Part shown: positions 36,302-45,385 of the stretch, piece by piece
Numbering within the stretch: the stretch's first letter is position 1
Layout: each line of letters begins with the position of its first letter
Program-made: the position numbers and the translations under genes
Assembly: GCF_016901775.1 (NCBI RefSeq)
Contig: NZ_JACJKW010000007.1
Coordinates: 62,001 to 126,000, forward strand
Origin: Intestinimonas butyriciproducens
GTDB taxonomy: Bacteria; Bacillota; Clostridia; Oscillospirales; Butyricicoccaceae
Length of the DNA: 64,000 nt
Direction of reading: 5' to 3'
The notes under the pieces: model-generated
What the model saw: only the letters and a program-made list of their open reading frames with translations
Told to the model about the DNA's origin: nothing
Database searches by the model: none

Positions 36302-38002
36302 TTAGTCCAGATCTTTTTGATGGGCGGTGAGATATTCTCTGGCTTCCCGGGCCACATTTTTAAGCGACCCCTTTTCCATGGGATTTTCCAGCCCGGCCTT
36401 GTGCAAAAGGCCCAGAAAGGTGTCATTGCCGCCCTGGCGGGTATAGGCCAGATACTGCTCAAAGGCGGCCTGCCAGCCCTTTTCCTCCATAAGACGGAAG
36501 ATCTGCAGGGCCACCGACTGAGCCAGACAGTAGTCGATATAATAGAAAGGATCGGTGTAGATGTGGATCTGCCGCTGCCAGGCTGCGCCGTCGGCATAGA
36601 AGGGGACCGAATCAAAATCCAGCCAGGGACGGTATTTTTTGTCCAGCGCAGCCCACTGGGCGTTGCGCTCCTCCGGGGTCATATCCGGGTTTTCATAGAC
36701 GATGTGCTGGAACTCATCCACCTGACAGCCATAGGGCAGGAAGGACAGGGCGCCGCCCAGATGAATGGCCCGGGCCTTGTGGGCCTCGGTTCCATAGAAC
36801 CCTTCCAAATAGGGCCAGCACAAAAACTCCATGGACATGGAATGAACCTCGCAGCCTTCCAATGTGGGCATGGCGCACTCCATCAACCGGGTTTTGTCCG
36901 CTGCCATAAAGGCGGCCAGGGCATGCCCTCCCTCGTGGGTAAAGACTTCCACATCGTGGGAAGTGCCATTGAAGTTGGCAAAGATGAAGGGCGCCTTATA
37001 AGAGGCCAGATAGCTGCAATAGCCGCCGGTCATCTTGCCTTTTTTGGCGATCAGGTCAAACAGGTGCATGCTGTCCATCTTGTGGATGAAGTCCTTTGTG
37101 AGCGGGGACATCTTCCGGTACATCTCGATACCGGTGCGGTAGGTGTCCTCAAAAGTGCCCTGGGGATGAGGGTTCCCCCCCTGGCACACCACCGGATCAT
37201 CATAGAATTTGAAGTCTGGCAAATGAAGCCGCTTCTGCTGCTCTTTTTTCATCTCACAGACGATGGGCACGATCTCCCGCACCACTTCTTCCCGGAACAC
37301 GGCCACATCCTTTTTGTCATAGCAGTTGCGGCCCATGCGCAGATAGCCCAGCTCTACAAAATTCTCAAAGCCCAGCTTCCGGGCAATGGCGGTGCGCTTT
37401 TTCACCAGTTCGTCATAGATCCGGTCAAATTCCCCCTTGTGTTCCTGATAAAAACTCCCTTCGGCGGTGTAGGCCCCTTTCCGCACCTGCCGCTGGGGGT
37501 CTTCCTTATAAACACCCAGCTGGGACAGGTTGCACACCTTTCCCTGAAACTCAATCTGGGCGCTGCCCTGGAGCTTCTGGTAATCCATCACCAGCTTGTT
37601 TTCCTCTTCCAGCTCTCCCAGCACAGCCGGGGAAATGGTCTGGGCATCCATCCGGATGTTCTTGAAAAACACCGGAGGAAATTCCTTCTCCAGTTCTTTC
37701 AGGAAGGGAGAAGCCAGCACGGCCCGGTAGAAATCGGTGACCTTTTCCCCGAAGGCCGGGCCTTCCTGGGCATAAAATTCCTCTTCTGCGGTGTAGAAGG
37801 GATCTTCGGTGTCGATGGTGTGGCGGATGGAGCTGAGGCTCATCATGGTGCTGACCGGCTCATAGGTACGGGTGTGCTCGTCCAGCAAAGCAGCGGCTTC
37901 CTCTGCCGTTTTGGCCCCTTCCATCCGGGCTTTCAAGGTTTCGTAGACCTTGCACAAAGCGGCCAGGTCCACCCGCTCATAAGGCATTTCCTGAAATGTC
38001 AT
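36302..38002 (-). CDS. M3-family oligoendopeptidase
   Basis: The 566-residue cytoplasmic zinc protease (M3B clan, PepF-like) degrades short peptides. The active site HEGGH at residues 356-360 (FTHEGGHALAAFM) and the third zinc ligand in SMSMEFLCWPYLEGFY are intact; ASYKAPFIFANFNGTSHDVE is a family block upstream. The ATG at 38002 follows AAGGAG at good spacing. It is monocistronic. With the M32 and M20 enzymes it fits peptide-based growth. Confidence 0.92.
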   Translation of the reverse strand: MTFQEMPYERVDLAALCKVYETLKARMEGAKTAEEAAALLDEHTRTYEPVSTMMSLSSIRHTIDTEDPFYTAEEEFYAQEGPAFGEKVTDFYRAVLASPFLKELEKEFPPVFFKNIRMDAQTISPAVLGELEEENKLVMDYQKLQGSAQIEFQGKVCNLSQLGVYKEDPQRQVRKGAYTAEGSFYQEHKGEFDRIYDELVKKRTAIARKLGFENFVELGYLRMGRNCYDKKDVAVFREEVVREIVPIVCEMKKEQQKRLHLPDFKFYDDPVVCQGGNPHPQGTFEDTYRTGIEMYRKMSPLTKDFIHKMDSMHLFDLIAKKGKMTGGYCSYLASYKAPFIFANFNGTSHDVEVFTHEGGHALAAFMAADKTRLMECAMPTLEGCEVHSMSMEFLCWPYLEGFYGTEAHKARAIHLGGALSFLPYGCQVDEFQHIVYENPDMTPEERNAQWAALDKKYRPWLDFDSVPFYADGAAWQRQIHIYTDPFYYIDYCLAQSVALQIFRLMEEKGWQAAFEQYLAYTRQGGNDTFLGLLHKAGLENPMEKGSLKNVAREAREYLTAHQKDLD

Positions 38003-38113
38003 GGCAGTTCTCTCCTTTGCGTAAATATAGTGGCTGTCTCCAGTATACCGCAGAGAGGGAAAAAGTAAAACAGGCAAAAAAATTTCCCCTGGAAAACCAG
38101 GGGAAATGCAGAT

Positions 38114-38500
38114 TTATCGCTTCCGGTAATGGCCCTTTCCATAGGCACCCCGCAAAAGAATGCCCGGCAGACTGGCGCCCGCTACCAGCCCCATCATGAC
38201 CCAGTATTCCACCGGCGCGCCATAGCGGCCCAGATACTCATACACCAGATGCACTGCCACCAGCAGGGCAACGGTCACCACCAGCCGCAGGGCCGAAAAG
38301 GCATCAAACCGGAGATTCTGGGGAGACAGATCCTCCATCCGGCCCCACAGCAAAAGTCCCAGGCACACGCCCATGAAAATCTGCAGCAAAGTCAAAGGCA
38401 CTGCATAGACCTGATAACTGCTTTCCTTTAGATATCCCAGATAGGTGCAAGCTCCCCAGGAAAGCGCAACAAGAAGTCCCAAAAGAATCCGCTTTTTCAT
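38114..38500 (-). CDS. Small integral membrane protein
   Basis: The 128-residue protein has four hydrophobic segments (about 5-22, 32-52, 68-88 and 98-116) and a basic tail GKGHYRKR. No domain is recognised. The start is supported by GGAGGG upstream. It lies alone between the M3 gene and the AT-rich promoter region of the Rnf operon. Function unknown. Confidence 0.7.
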   Translation of the reverse strand: MKKRILLGLLVALSWGACTYLGYLKESSYQVYAVPLTLLQIFMGVCLGLLLWGRMEDLSPQNLRFDAFSALRLVVTVALLVAVHLVYEYLGRYGAPVEYWVMMGLVAGASLPGILLRGAYGKGHYRKR

Positions 38501-38701
38501 AAATATTCCCTCCTTTTCATTATTTTACACGAACATTTGGGGAAAAACAAGGAGCGTTCTGTACAATTTCCCGACCCGCTTTTTGTCTTCCAGAATTTTT
38601 CTTATTTTGCCGCCGAAGGAAAGGAAAAATATTGAATTTTGTTATTTAATTATCAATTCCATGATTTTTCATCTTTTTTTCGGGGGATTTTCGCATTTTT
38701 G

Positions 38702-38730
38702 TTGCAGATTTCGTTTTTTTGTATTATAAT
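38702..38730 (+). promoter_or_regulatory. Promoter of the rnf operon
   Basis: TTGCAG, an exact 17-nt spacer and TATAAT, about 70 nt upstream of rnfC. The upstream 38501-38700 region is AT-rich with T tracts and has no gene, which would favour a strong UP-type promoter. Confidence 0.8.
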
Positions 38731-38800
38731 AAACTGCATTGTGTAAAAGGGGAAACTGAGGACTTCCCTTCTCTGCATATTATCTTTGTGAGGTGAGACT

Positions 38801-40111
38801 ATGGCCTACACATTCCGCGGGGGCATTCACCCCGACGATCAGAAGGCTGCAACCAACAAAAAGGCCATCGAGCCCATGGCCCCGCCCAAACAGGTGGTGC
38901 TTCCCGTCTCGATGCACATCGGCGCCCCGGCCAAACCGGTGGTCAAAAAAGGCGATCAAGTCTTTTTGGGCCAGCTGGTGGCTGAAGCAGGCGGCAATGT
39001 GAGCGCCAACATCCACGCCACCGTTTCCGGTACTGTGGTGGATGTGGCGCCCCGTCCCCATCCCAATGGATCCAAAGTGCTGTCGGTGGTCATTGAAAAT
39101 GACTTCCAGGACACCCCGGACCCCTCGCTCCATCCCCTGGATATGGACGCCATGACCCAGGAGGAAATCATCAACGCCATTCGTGAGGCCGGCATCGTGG
39201 GCCACGGCGGCGCCACCTTCCCGGCCGATGTGAAGATCCGCTCCGGCCTGGGCAAGGCCGATACCCTGATCCTCAACGGCGCCGAATGCGAACCCTACAT
39301 CACATCCGACCATCGGGTCATGCTGGAACAGACCGACGATGTGATCCTGGGCATCAAAGTTCTGCTCAAGGCTCTGGGCCTGCAGAAGGCCAAGCTGGCT
39401 GTGGAGGAAAACAAGGCCGATGTCTTTTCCCATGTGGAAAAGCTGCTGCCCGCCGACGGCTCCATCGAGCTGTGCCGTCTCAAGACCAAATATCCCCAGG
39501 GCGCAGAAAAACAGCTGATCTTCGCCCTCACCGGCCGGGAAGTGCCTTCGGGCAAGCTGCCTGCCGACGCCGGGTGCGTGGTGTTCAATGTGGACACCTG
39601 CGCCACCATCGCCCGGAAATTCCGCACCGGCATGAACGACATCCGCCGCATTGTCACGGTCTCCGGCTCGGCCATCACCGCGCCCAGAAACCTGGAAGTG
39701 CGGGTGGGCACCCCCATCGGGGAAGTGATCGAAGCGGCCGGCGGCTTCAAAGAGGAACCCAACAAGATCCTCATGGGCGGCCCCATGATGGGCGTGGCTC
39801 AGTTTGATCTCACCGCCCCCATCTTCAAAGGCACCAATGCCATCCTGGCCTTCTGCGGCGACGAAGCCAAGGGTTCCAAAACCCCTTCCTGCATCCGCTG
39901 CGGAAGATGCGTGGAGGCCTGCCCCATGCGCCTGATGCCCACTTACATCTATCTTTATGGAGAAAAGGGCAATCTGGAGGCCTGTGAAAAATATGACGCC
40001 CTCGACTGCATCGAGTGCGGCGCGTGCACCTATGTCTGCCCCGGCAAGCTGCCGCTGGTCCAGGGCATCCGCTCGGCCAAACAGCGGATCTTGAACGCGC
40101 GCAGAAAGTGA
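38801..40111 (+). CDS. rnfC: Rnf complex subunit C (ferredoxin:NAD+ oxidoreductase)
   Basis: The 436-residue peripheral subunit binds NADH/FMN and two 4Fe-4S clusters. It has an N-terminal biotin-like domain (about 30-100), the GHGGATFPADVKI and GAECEPYITSDHR flavin/NAD region, and C-terminal cluster motifs CIRCGRCVEACP and CIECGACTYVCP. In the Rnf complex it passes electrons between NAD+ and the membrane part, coupled to sodium or proton export. ATG at 38801 follows GAGGTGAG. It heads the C-D-G-E-A-B operon. Confidence 0.96.
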   Translation: MAYTFRGGIHPDDQKAATNKKAIEPMAPPKQVVLPVSMHIGAPAKPVVKKGDQVFLGQLVAEAGGNVSANIHATVSGTVVDVAPRPHPNGSKVLSVVIENDFQDTPDPSLHPLDMDAMTQEEIINAIREAGIVGHGGATFPADVKIRSGLGKADTLILNGAECEPYITSDHRVMLEQTDDVILGIKVLLKALGLQKAKLAVEENKADVFSHVEKLLPADGSIELCRLKTKYPQGAEKQLIFALTGREVPSGKLPADAGCVVFNVDTCATIARKFRTGMNDIRRIVTVSGSAITAPRNLEVRVGTPIGEVIEAAGGFKEEPNKILMGGPMMGVAQFDLTAPIFKGTNAILAFCGDEAKGSKTPSCIRCGRCVEACPMRLMPTYIYLYGEKGNLEACEKYDALDCIECGACTYVCPGKLPLVQGIRSAKQRILNARRK

Positions 40112-40118
40112 GGTTCCT

Positions 40119-41126
40119 ATGGCTGATTTGAGCAAATTGACGGTTTCTTCCTCCCCCCATATCCGGCACGAGGACAACACCCGGCAGATCATGGTGGATG
40201 TGATCATCGCCCTGATGCCCGCCCTGGCCATTGCCATCTATGTCTTTGGCCCCCGGGCTCTGACCCTGACGGCGGTTTCCGCCGCAGGCTGCCTGTTTTT
40301 TGAGTGGCTTTATCAAAGACTGATGAAAAAGCCTGTGACGGTGGGCGATTGTTCCGCCCTGGTCACCGGCATCCTGCTGGCCTACTGTCTGCCGGTGTCC
40401 TCCCCCATGTGGATGGTGCTCATCGGCGATGCTTTCGCCATCATCGTGGTCAAGCAGCTGTACGGCGGCATCGGCAAAAACTTCATGAACCCCGCCCTCA
40501 GCGCCCGTGCTTTTCTCATGAGCTTCCCGGTGATCATGACCACCTGGCCCGCCATCCGCACCAAGCTCCCCCTGTTCGCCACCCCTGATGTGGTGTCCTC
40601 GGCCACTCCTCTGGCCAGCCTGAAACAGGGACTGATGCCCAACGCCTCTCTCACCGACCTGGCTCTGGGCATGGTGGGCGGCTCCATGGGCGAGATCTCC
40701 GCTCTGGCCCTTCTGGCCGGCGGGCTGTATCTCATCTCCCGGAAGGTCATCACCTTCCACACCCCTGTGGCTTATCTGGGCACCGTGGCCCTTCTGTGCT
40801 TCCTCTTCCCCCACGGCAACGGAAGAGTGGAGTTCATGCTGGCCGAGCTGTGCAGCGGCGGCCTGATGCTGGGCGCCATCTTCATGGCCACCGACTATTC
40901 CACCAGCCCTGTGACCAAAAAGGGTCAGGTGGTCTTCGGCATCGGCTGCGGCCTGCTGACGGTGTTCATCCGCTTCTTCGGCAATATGCCGGAAGGCGTC
41001 AGCTATTCCATTCTGGTGATGAACGCCACGGTGTTCCTCATCGAAAAGGTGACAAGACCCCGCAAATACGGCTTTGTGGCTCCTCCCAAGGCCGTTAAGA
41101 CCCCGGAAGGAGGGAAAAGCAAATGA
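40119..41126 (+). CDS. rnfD: Rnf complex subunit D
   Basis: The 335-residue integral membrane subunit has nine or ten helices and the covalent-FMN motif TDYSTSPVT (Thr carries FMN phosphodiester). HEDNTRQIMVDVIIALMPA near the N terminus and KNFMNPALSARAFLM are family blocks. It forms the ion-translocating core with subunits A and E. It starts 8 nt after rnfC and overlaps rnfG by 4 nt. Confidence 0.95.
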   Translation: MADLSKLTVSSSPHIRHEDNTRQIMVDVIIALMPALAIAIYVFGPRALTLTAVSAAGCLFFEWLYQRLMKKPVTVGDCSALVTGILLAYCLPVSSPMWMVLIGDAFAIIVVKQLYGGIGKNFMNPALSARAFLMSFPVIMTTWPAIRTKLPLFATPDVVSSATPLASLKQGLMPNASLTDLALGMVGGSMGEISALALLAGGLYLISRKVITFHTPVAYLGTVALLCFLFPHGNGRVEFMLAELCSGGLMLGAIFMATDYSTSPVTKKGQVVFGIGCGLLTVFIRFFGNMPEGVSYSILVMNATVFLIEKVTRPRKYGFVAPPKAVKTPEGGKSK

Positions 41127-41689
41127 ACGACAGCCTGAAAAAAGACCTGATCCATCTGGGCGGCGCCCTTTTGGCCATCACTGTGGTGGTTGCTCTGTGC
41201 CTGGGCTGCGTGGACGCTTTGACCCGGGATAAAATCGCCGCTCTGAAAGAGCAGCAGGTAAAGGACGCCATGGGCGCTGTGTGCGGCACAGACGCCACCT
41301 TTGAGCCTCTGGAAGCCGACATCGATGACGAGACCATCCAGGATGCCTATCAGATCATCCGGAATGGTTCTCCCGACGGCATTTGCGTTCAGGTAGCTCC
41401 CTCGGGCTACGGCGGCGAAATCACCATGATCGTGGGCGTCAGCGGCGAAGGCGCTGTGCTGGGCGTGCAGATCGTGGAAATGAGCGAAACTGCCGGTCTG
41501 GGCGCCAACGCCGAAAAACCGGAATTTCTCCAGCAATATGAAGGCCAGCAGGGCGATCTCACCGTTGTGAAATCGGCCACCGGCGCCGAAGGGGAAATCG
41601 TGGCCCTGTCGGGCGCCACCATCACCTCAAACGGCGTCACCTCGGGCGTCCAGTCCGCTTTGGACCTGGCCGCTTCCCTGGCGCAGTAA
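41123..41689 (+). CDS. rnfG: Rnf complex subunit G
   Basis: The 188-residue protein has one N-terminal helix (about 10-30) and an external FMN-binding domain with the SGATITSNGV motif, whose Thr binds FMN covalently. It relays electrons between D/E and B. It overlaps rnfD (ATGA) and lies 12 nt before rnfE. Confidence 0.95.
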   Translation: MNDSLKKDLIHLGGALLAITVVVALCLGCVDALTRDKIAALKEQQVKDAMGAVCGTDATFEPLEADIDDETIQDAYQIIRNGSPDGICVQVAPSGYGGEITMIVGVSGEGAVLGVQIVEMSETAGLGANAEKPEFLQQYEGQQGDLTVVKSATGAEGEIVALSGATITSNGVTSGVQSALDLAASLAQ

Positions 41690-41701
41690 GGAGGGTGCAT
41701 C

Positions 41702-42301
41702 GTGAAAAATTTTCTCCGTCAGCTCTATGAAGGGCTTTTTACCAACAACCCGGTGCTGGTGCAGCTGATCGGCATGTGCCCCACTCTGGCCACCACCACT
41801 TCCCTGGAAAACGGCTTCGGCATGGGCATGGCCGCCACCGCAGTTCTCATCTGCTCCAATGTGGTTATTTCCCTTCTGCGGAAACTCATTCCTTCCAAGG
41901 TGCGTATTGCCGCCTATATCACCATCATCGCCGGCTTTGTCACGGCGGTGGATCTGCTGATGCAGGCCTATCTGCCCGATCTGTCCAAATCCCTGGGCCT
42001 GTTCATCCCGCTGATCGTGGTCAACTGCATCATTCTGGCCCGTGCCGAGGCTTTTGCCTCCAAAAACAAGGTCATCCCCTCTTTGGTGGACGGTCTTGCC
42101 ATGGGTTTGGGCTTCACCTTTGCTCTGTGCATTTTGTCCACCATCCGTGAGATCCTGGGCGCCGGCACCCTGCTGGGCCATCCCCTCTTCGGGGACAACT
42201 TCCAGCCGGCCATCATGATGATCCTGCCCGCCGGCGGATTTTTGACCCTGGGCTTTGTCATCGCCCTGTTCCAAAAGATCCTGAAAAAGAAAGGGGCCTA
42301 A
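41702..42301 (+). CDS. rnfE: Rnf complex subunit E
   Basis: The 199-residue hydrophobic subunit has six helices and the motifs NNPVLVQLIGMCPTLATTTS and LGLFIPLIVVNCIILARAEAF, with the conserved Cys residues that bind a shared Fe-S site with RnfA. It is homologous to RnfA and inserts in the opposite orientation. GTG at 41702 follows GGAGG. Confidence 0.95.
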   Translation: MKNFLRQLYEGLFTNNPVLVQLIGMCPTLATTTSLENGFGMGMAATAVLICSNVVISLLRKLIPSKVRIAAYITIIAGFVTAVDLLMQAYLPDLSKSLGLFIPLIVVNCIILARAEAFASKNKVIPSLVDGLAMGLGFTFALCILSTIREILGAGTLLGHPLFGDNFQPAIMMILPAGGFLTLGFVIALFQKILKKKGA

Positions 42302-42304
42302 TTT

Positions 42305-42892
42305 ATGAGCTTTACCGAACTCTTTTCCCTGGCCCTGGGCGCCATTTTGCTGGAGAACTTCGTTTTGGTGAAATTCCTCGGCTGCTGCCCCTTCCTGGGC
42401 GTGAGCAAGAAAACCGAGACCGCCCTGGGCATGGGCCTGGCCGTCATGTTCGTTATGACGGTGGCTTCTGCCGTCACCTATCTGGTGAACAAATATATCC
42501 TTCTGACCTTTGATCTGGGCTATATGCAGACGGTGGCCTTTATCCTGATCATCGCCAGCCTGGTGCAGTTTGTGGAAATGTTCCTGATGAAGAGCATGCC
42601 CTCTCTCTACCAGGCCCTGGGCATCTATCTGCCCCTGATCACCACCAACTGCGCCGTTCTGGGCGTGGCGCTGCTCAATGTGCAGAACAACCTGAACTTC
42701 ATCGGCTCGGTGGTTTACGGCTTCTCGGCCGCCGCCGGCTTTACCCTGGCCATCGTGCTCTTCGCCTCGGTGCGGGAGCGGCTGGAGTTTTCCGAATGCC
42801 CCCCCTCCTTTGAGGGCTTCCCCATCGCTCTGGTCAGCGCTTCCCTGCTGGCTATGGCCTTCATGGGATTCCAGGGGCTGAAGATCTTTTAA
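42305..42892 (+). CDS. rnfA: Rnf complex subunit A
   Basis: The 195-residue integral protein has six helices, with [20 protein letters not shown] and [17 protein letters not shown] as family motifs containing the conserved Cys. It starts 3 nt after the rnfE stop. It forms the membrane core with D and E and likely contacts RnfB next to it in the operon. Confidence 0.95.
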   Translation: MSFTELFSLALGAILLENFVLVKFLGCCPFLGVSKKTETALGMGLAVMFVMTVASAVTYLVNKYILLTFDLGYMQTVAFILIIASLVQFVEMFLMKSMPSLYQALGIYLPLITTNCAVLGVALLNVQNNLNFIGSVVYGFSAAAGFTLAIVLFASVRERLEFSECPPSFEGFPIALVSASLLAMAFMGFQGLKIF

Positions 42893-42932
42893 CAAAACAC
42901 AATCCCCGATGAAGAAGATGAGGTGAATCACT

Positions 42933-43760
42933 TTGTATACACTGTCGATCGTCGCCCCGGTGGTGGCCCTGGGGGCCATGGGCCTGTTTTTCGGCCTGCT
43001 GCTGGCGGTGAGTTCTAAGATTTTCCATGTGGAGCAGGATGAGCGCCTGCCCCAGATCACCGAAGTACTGCCCGGGGCCAACTGCGGCGGCTGCGGCTAC
43101 CCCGGCTGCTCCGGCTTTGCCAGCGCTGTGGTGGCGGGGGAAGCTCCCTGCAACGGCTGCGCTGTGGGCGGACCGGAAACGGCTGCCAAAATCGCCGCCA
43201 TCATGGGCGTGGAAGTCTCTGCGCAGGACCGGAAGGTTGCCCATGTGAATTGCCGCGGCGGCCATAATGCCAAGCGGAAGTTTGAATACGAAGGCATCCA
43301 GGACTGCCTGGCCGCCTCCAAGGTGGGCTCCGGCGACCTGGCCTGCTCCTACGGCTGCCTGGGTTATGGCACCTGCGAAAAGGCCTGCCCCTATGACGCC
43401 ATCCATGTGGTGGGTGGCGTTGCGGTGGTACAGGCGGACAAATGCCGGGCCTGCGGCATCTGCGTCTCTGCCTGCCCCCGTCATCTGATCTCTCTGGTTT
43501 CGGAAAAGCAGGATGTGTTCGTCTCCTGCTCCTCCCACGACCGCGGTCCGGTGCTGCGGGAAAACTGCAACATCGGCTGCATCGGCTGTACTCTGTGCCA
43601 GAAGACCTGCAAGCATGACGCCATCCATGTGGTAGACAATCTGGCGGTCATCGATTATGACAAATGCGTCAACTGCGGCGAGTGCGTGGCGGTGTGCCCC
43701 CGGAAGCTCATCGTCCGGGCCAGCTCCATCACCAGCGAAACCCGTCAGTCGGCTCTGTAA
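42933..43760 (+). CDS. rnfB: Rnf complex subunit B
   Basis: The 275-residue protein has one N-terminal anchor helix, an N-terminal cluster region ANCGGCGYPGCSGFA, and four ferredoxin-type Cys motifs ending CEKACP, CRACGICVSACP, CIGCTLCQKTCK and CVNCGECVAVCP, the expanded clostridial form. It is the entry point for electrons from reduced ferredoxin. The start is TTG at 42933 with AGGTGA 6 nt upstream. It is the last gene of the operon, followed by a terminator and element copy C. Confidence 0.95.
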   Translation: MYTLSIVAPVVALGAMGLFFGLLLAVSSKIFHVEQDERLPQITEVLPGANCGGCGYPGCSGFASAVVAGEAPCNGCAVGGPETAAKIAAIMGVEVSAQDRKVAHVNCRGGHNAKRKFEYEGIQDCLAASKVGSGDLACSYGCLGYGTCEKACPYDAIHVVGGVAVVQADKCRACGICVSACPRHLISLVSEKQDVFVSCSSHDRGPVLRENCNIGCIGCTLCQKTCKHDAIHVVDNLAVIDYDKCVNCGECVAVCPRKLIVRASSITSETRQSAL

Positions 43761-43767
43761 TGTGAAA

Positions 43768-43801
43768 CACAAAAAGAAGGCCTTCGGGCCTTCTTTTTGT
43801 G
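43768..43801 (+). terminator. Terminator of the rnf operon
   Basis: CACAAAAAGAAGGCC and GGCCTTCTTTTTGTG pair around TTCG. Its 3' half (43783-43798) is duplicated at 43978-43993 beyond element copy C. Confidence 0.9.
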
Positions 43802-43803
43802 TA

Positions 43804-43969
43804 CCGAAAAAGTGGCTCAGGCCACTTTTTCCAGTTTTTGCAAGGGGCTGCGCGCAGCCAATTGGCCACACTTGCCCCTTGAAAAGTGCAAAAATCCACG
43901 CACAGGTCGCGGCTTTTTGCAGATTGATAAAATACTTCCTTCGAACTAAATCAGTTTTTGGATCGTCTG
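43804..43969 (+). repeat. Structured intergenic element, copy C (about 166 nt, plus orientation)
   Basis: It begins CCGAAAAAGTGGC with the GAAAAAGTGGC/GCCACTTTTTC hairpin (43806-43831). It then has TTTTTGCAAGGGGC pairing to GCCCCTTG with GCCAATTGGC as the internal dyad, and the third hairpin around ACGCACAGGTCGC at 43898-43910. It ends CGTCTG then A. It is flanked by the rnf terminator and a 16-nt duplicate of its 3' half. It encodes no protein. Confidence 0.75.
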
Positions 43970-43977
43970 ATGCGGGA

Positions 43978-43993
43978 TTCGGGCCTTCTTTTT
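43978..43993 (+). repeat. Right duplicate of the rnf terminator 3' arm flanking copy C
   Basis: 16 nt identical to 43783-43798 (loop, 3' arm and start of the T tract of the rnf terminator). The following 43994-44055 is T-rich and has no gene. Confidence 0.7.
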
Positions 43994-44055
43994 TTGAATT
44001 TTGCTTTTTGTCCTGGCGATTTTTCACTGTTCCACTAAAATTCACCATTTTCCGG

Positions 44056-44084
44056 TTGAAACCGGCGTCCATTTCATATAGTAT
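44056..44084 (+). promoter_or_regulatory. Putative promoter of the membrane glycosidase-like gene
   Basis: TTGAAA, a 17-nt spacer and TAGTAT, about 40 nt before the GTG start. The -10 is embedded in a TATAGTATAT run, so the exact register is uncertain. Confidence 0.5.
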
Positions 44085-44125
44085 ATAAGAAATGACTTTT
44101 TCGGAAAACAAAGGAGGCGGGAGCT

Positions 44126-45238
44126 GTGGCACGCAAGGGCATCAACTCCACTCATTCGGTTTATCATGGCCGGGGCCGGAAAAAAGGCCGCCGGCTTCTC
44201 ATCCTGCTGCTGGTGCTGCTGATCACGGCGGCCGTTCTGGCTGGCGGATATCTCTATCTCCAGGAGCACATCGTCTATACGGCCGATGGTTTCTATTTTG
44301 ACTTTCCCTTCCTGTCGGGGAAAGAGCCCACCACACCGGAGGATGTACCCCTGGTAGTGGACGACGGCTCGGAAAAAGAGGAAGAAGAAACGAAGGAGCC
44401 CGCAGACACAGACGAAGAGGAAACACCCCCGGAATCCGTTCCTGCCGTTACGGCCATGGAAGGGGATCTGTCCCGCATTGGTGACGCAAACTACCGCAGC
44501 CAACTGATTGCCCAGGCCCAAAACGCCGGCTGCGGCGCTTTGGTATTTACGGTGAAGGAAGAAGGCGGCCGGGTGGGAATCCCCACCGATTCGACTATCG
44601 CCCAGCAGGCCGGTTCGGCGCAGCCCTATGACGGAGTCGCCGAGGGACTGGCCGCTTTGAAAGAGGCCGGTTTCTCCCTGACCGCCCGGCTGTCTGTGTG
44701 CCGGGACAACATCGTCCCCCGCGCCCTGCGGGACAATGCTTTGCGCACCCAGAGCGGCGCTGTATGGATGGACTATGACAACATCACTTGGCTGGCGCCC
44801 TCCGGCCCCCAGACCGGGGAATACATCGGTCAGCTGCTCACCTCCTGCCAGAGCCTGGGCTTTGATGGGGTGATCCTCAGCGACCTGGGGTATCCGCCCC
44901 GGGGCAAAACCGATCTCATTGTCACCGACCGGGATGCCGACAAACAGGCCCTTACCACCCAGCTGCTCCAGCAGCTTCAGCAGGCCGCAGGGGAAATGAC
45001 CGTGACGGTGGAGCTGAGCGACACTGCCGCCCAAAGCCTGACCGACGCCATGACCGGCCAGAATCCCATGGAGCTGCGGGCATACTGTGACGCCCTGCTG
45101 GTCAACGCCGGGAGCGAAACCGATGCCTTTGTACAAAACCTGATCGCCCAGGTGGAGAACGGCTCCAACTGCCGCATTGCCCTGGCTCTGCCGGAAGGCA
45201 GCGCTCTGCCCCAGGGCCGTTCCTGCTATCTGGGATAG
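44126..45238 (+). CDS. Membrane-anchored putative glycoside hydrolase (TIM-barrel, DUF4015-like)
   Basis: The 370-residue protein has a basic N terminus, one anchor helix (about 21-45), a Ser/Glu/Asp/Thr-rich linker (about 75-105) and a C-terminal barrel-like domain with YTADGFYFDF near the start and SLGFDGVILSDLGYPPRG. That last block is placed like the VDGIHLDD catalytic block of the GHL10 domain at 5674-8478, but has SD where the latter has DD, so activity is uncertain. It should sit on the outer membrane face. GTG at 44126 follows AAAGGAGGC. Confidence 0.65.
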   Translation: MARKGINSTHSVYHGRGRKKGRRLLILLLVLLITAAVLAGGYLYLQEHIVYTADGFYFDFPFLSGKEPTTPEDVPLVVDDGSEKEEEETKEPADTDEEETPPESVPAVTAMEGDLSRIGDANYRSQLIAQAQNAGCGALVFTVKEEGGRVGIPTDSTIAQQAGSAQPYDGVAEGLAALKEAGFSLTARLSVCRDNIVPRALRDNALRTQSGAVWMDYDNITWLAPSGPQTGEYIGQLLTSCQSLGFDGVILSDLGYPPRGKTDLIVTDRDADKQALTTQLLQQLQQAAGEMTVTVELSDTAAQSLTDAMTGQNPMELRAYCDALLVNAGSETDAFVQNLIAQVENGSNCRIALALPEGSALPQGRSCYLG

Positions 45239-45257
45239 GGGCGAATTTCAAAAACAA

Positions 45258-45286
45258 CAGCCCCCAAGGCAATGCCTTGGGGGCTG
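45258..45286 (+). terminator. Terminator-like hairpin after the glycosidase-like gene
   Basis: CAGCCCCCAAGGC and GCCTTGGGGGCTG pair around AAT; a T run follows at 45294. Confidence 0.8.
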
Positions 45287-45385
45287 TGCGTATCTTTTTT
45301 GCCTGGAAAGACTACACAGATTCCGGAAAAAATGTCTCACTCTGCACATTTTCCACAGACGGACCGTTTTGAAAGGTGATATGCC

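Noticed and set aside
35750-38068. A 772-residue open frame on the plus strand
   Set aside because: It is antisense to the M3 peptidase and VanW genes, both of which have full motif sets.
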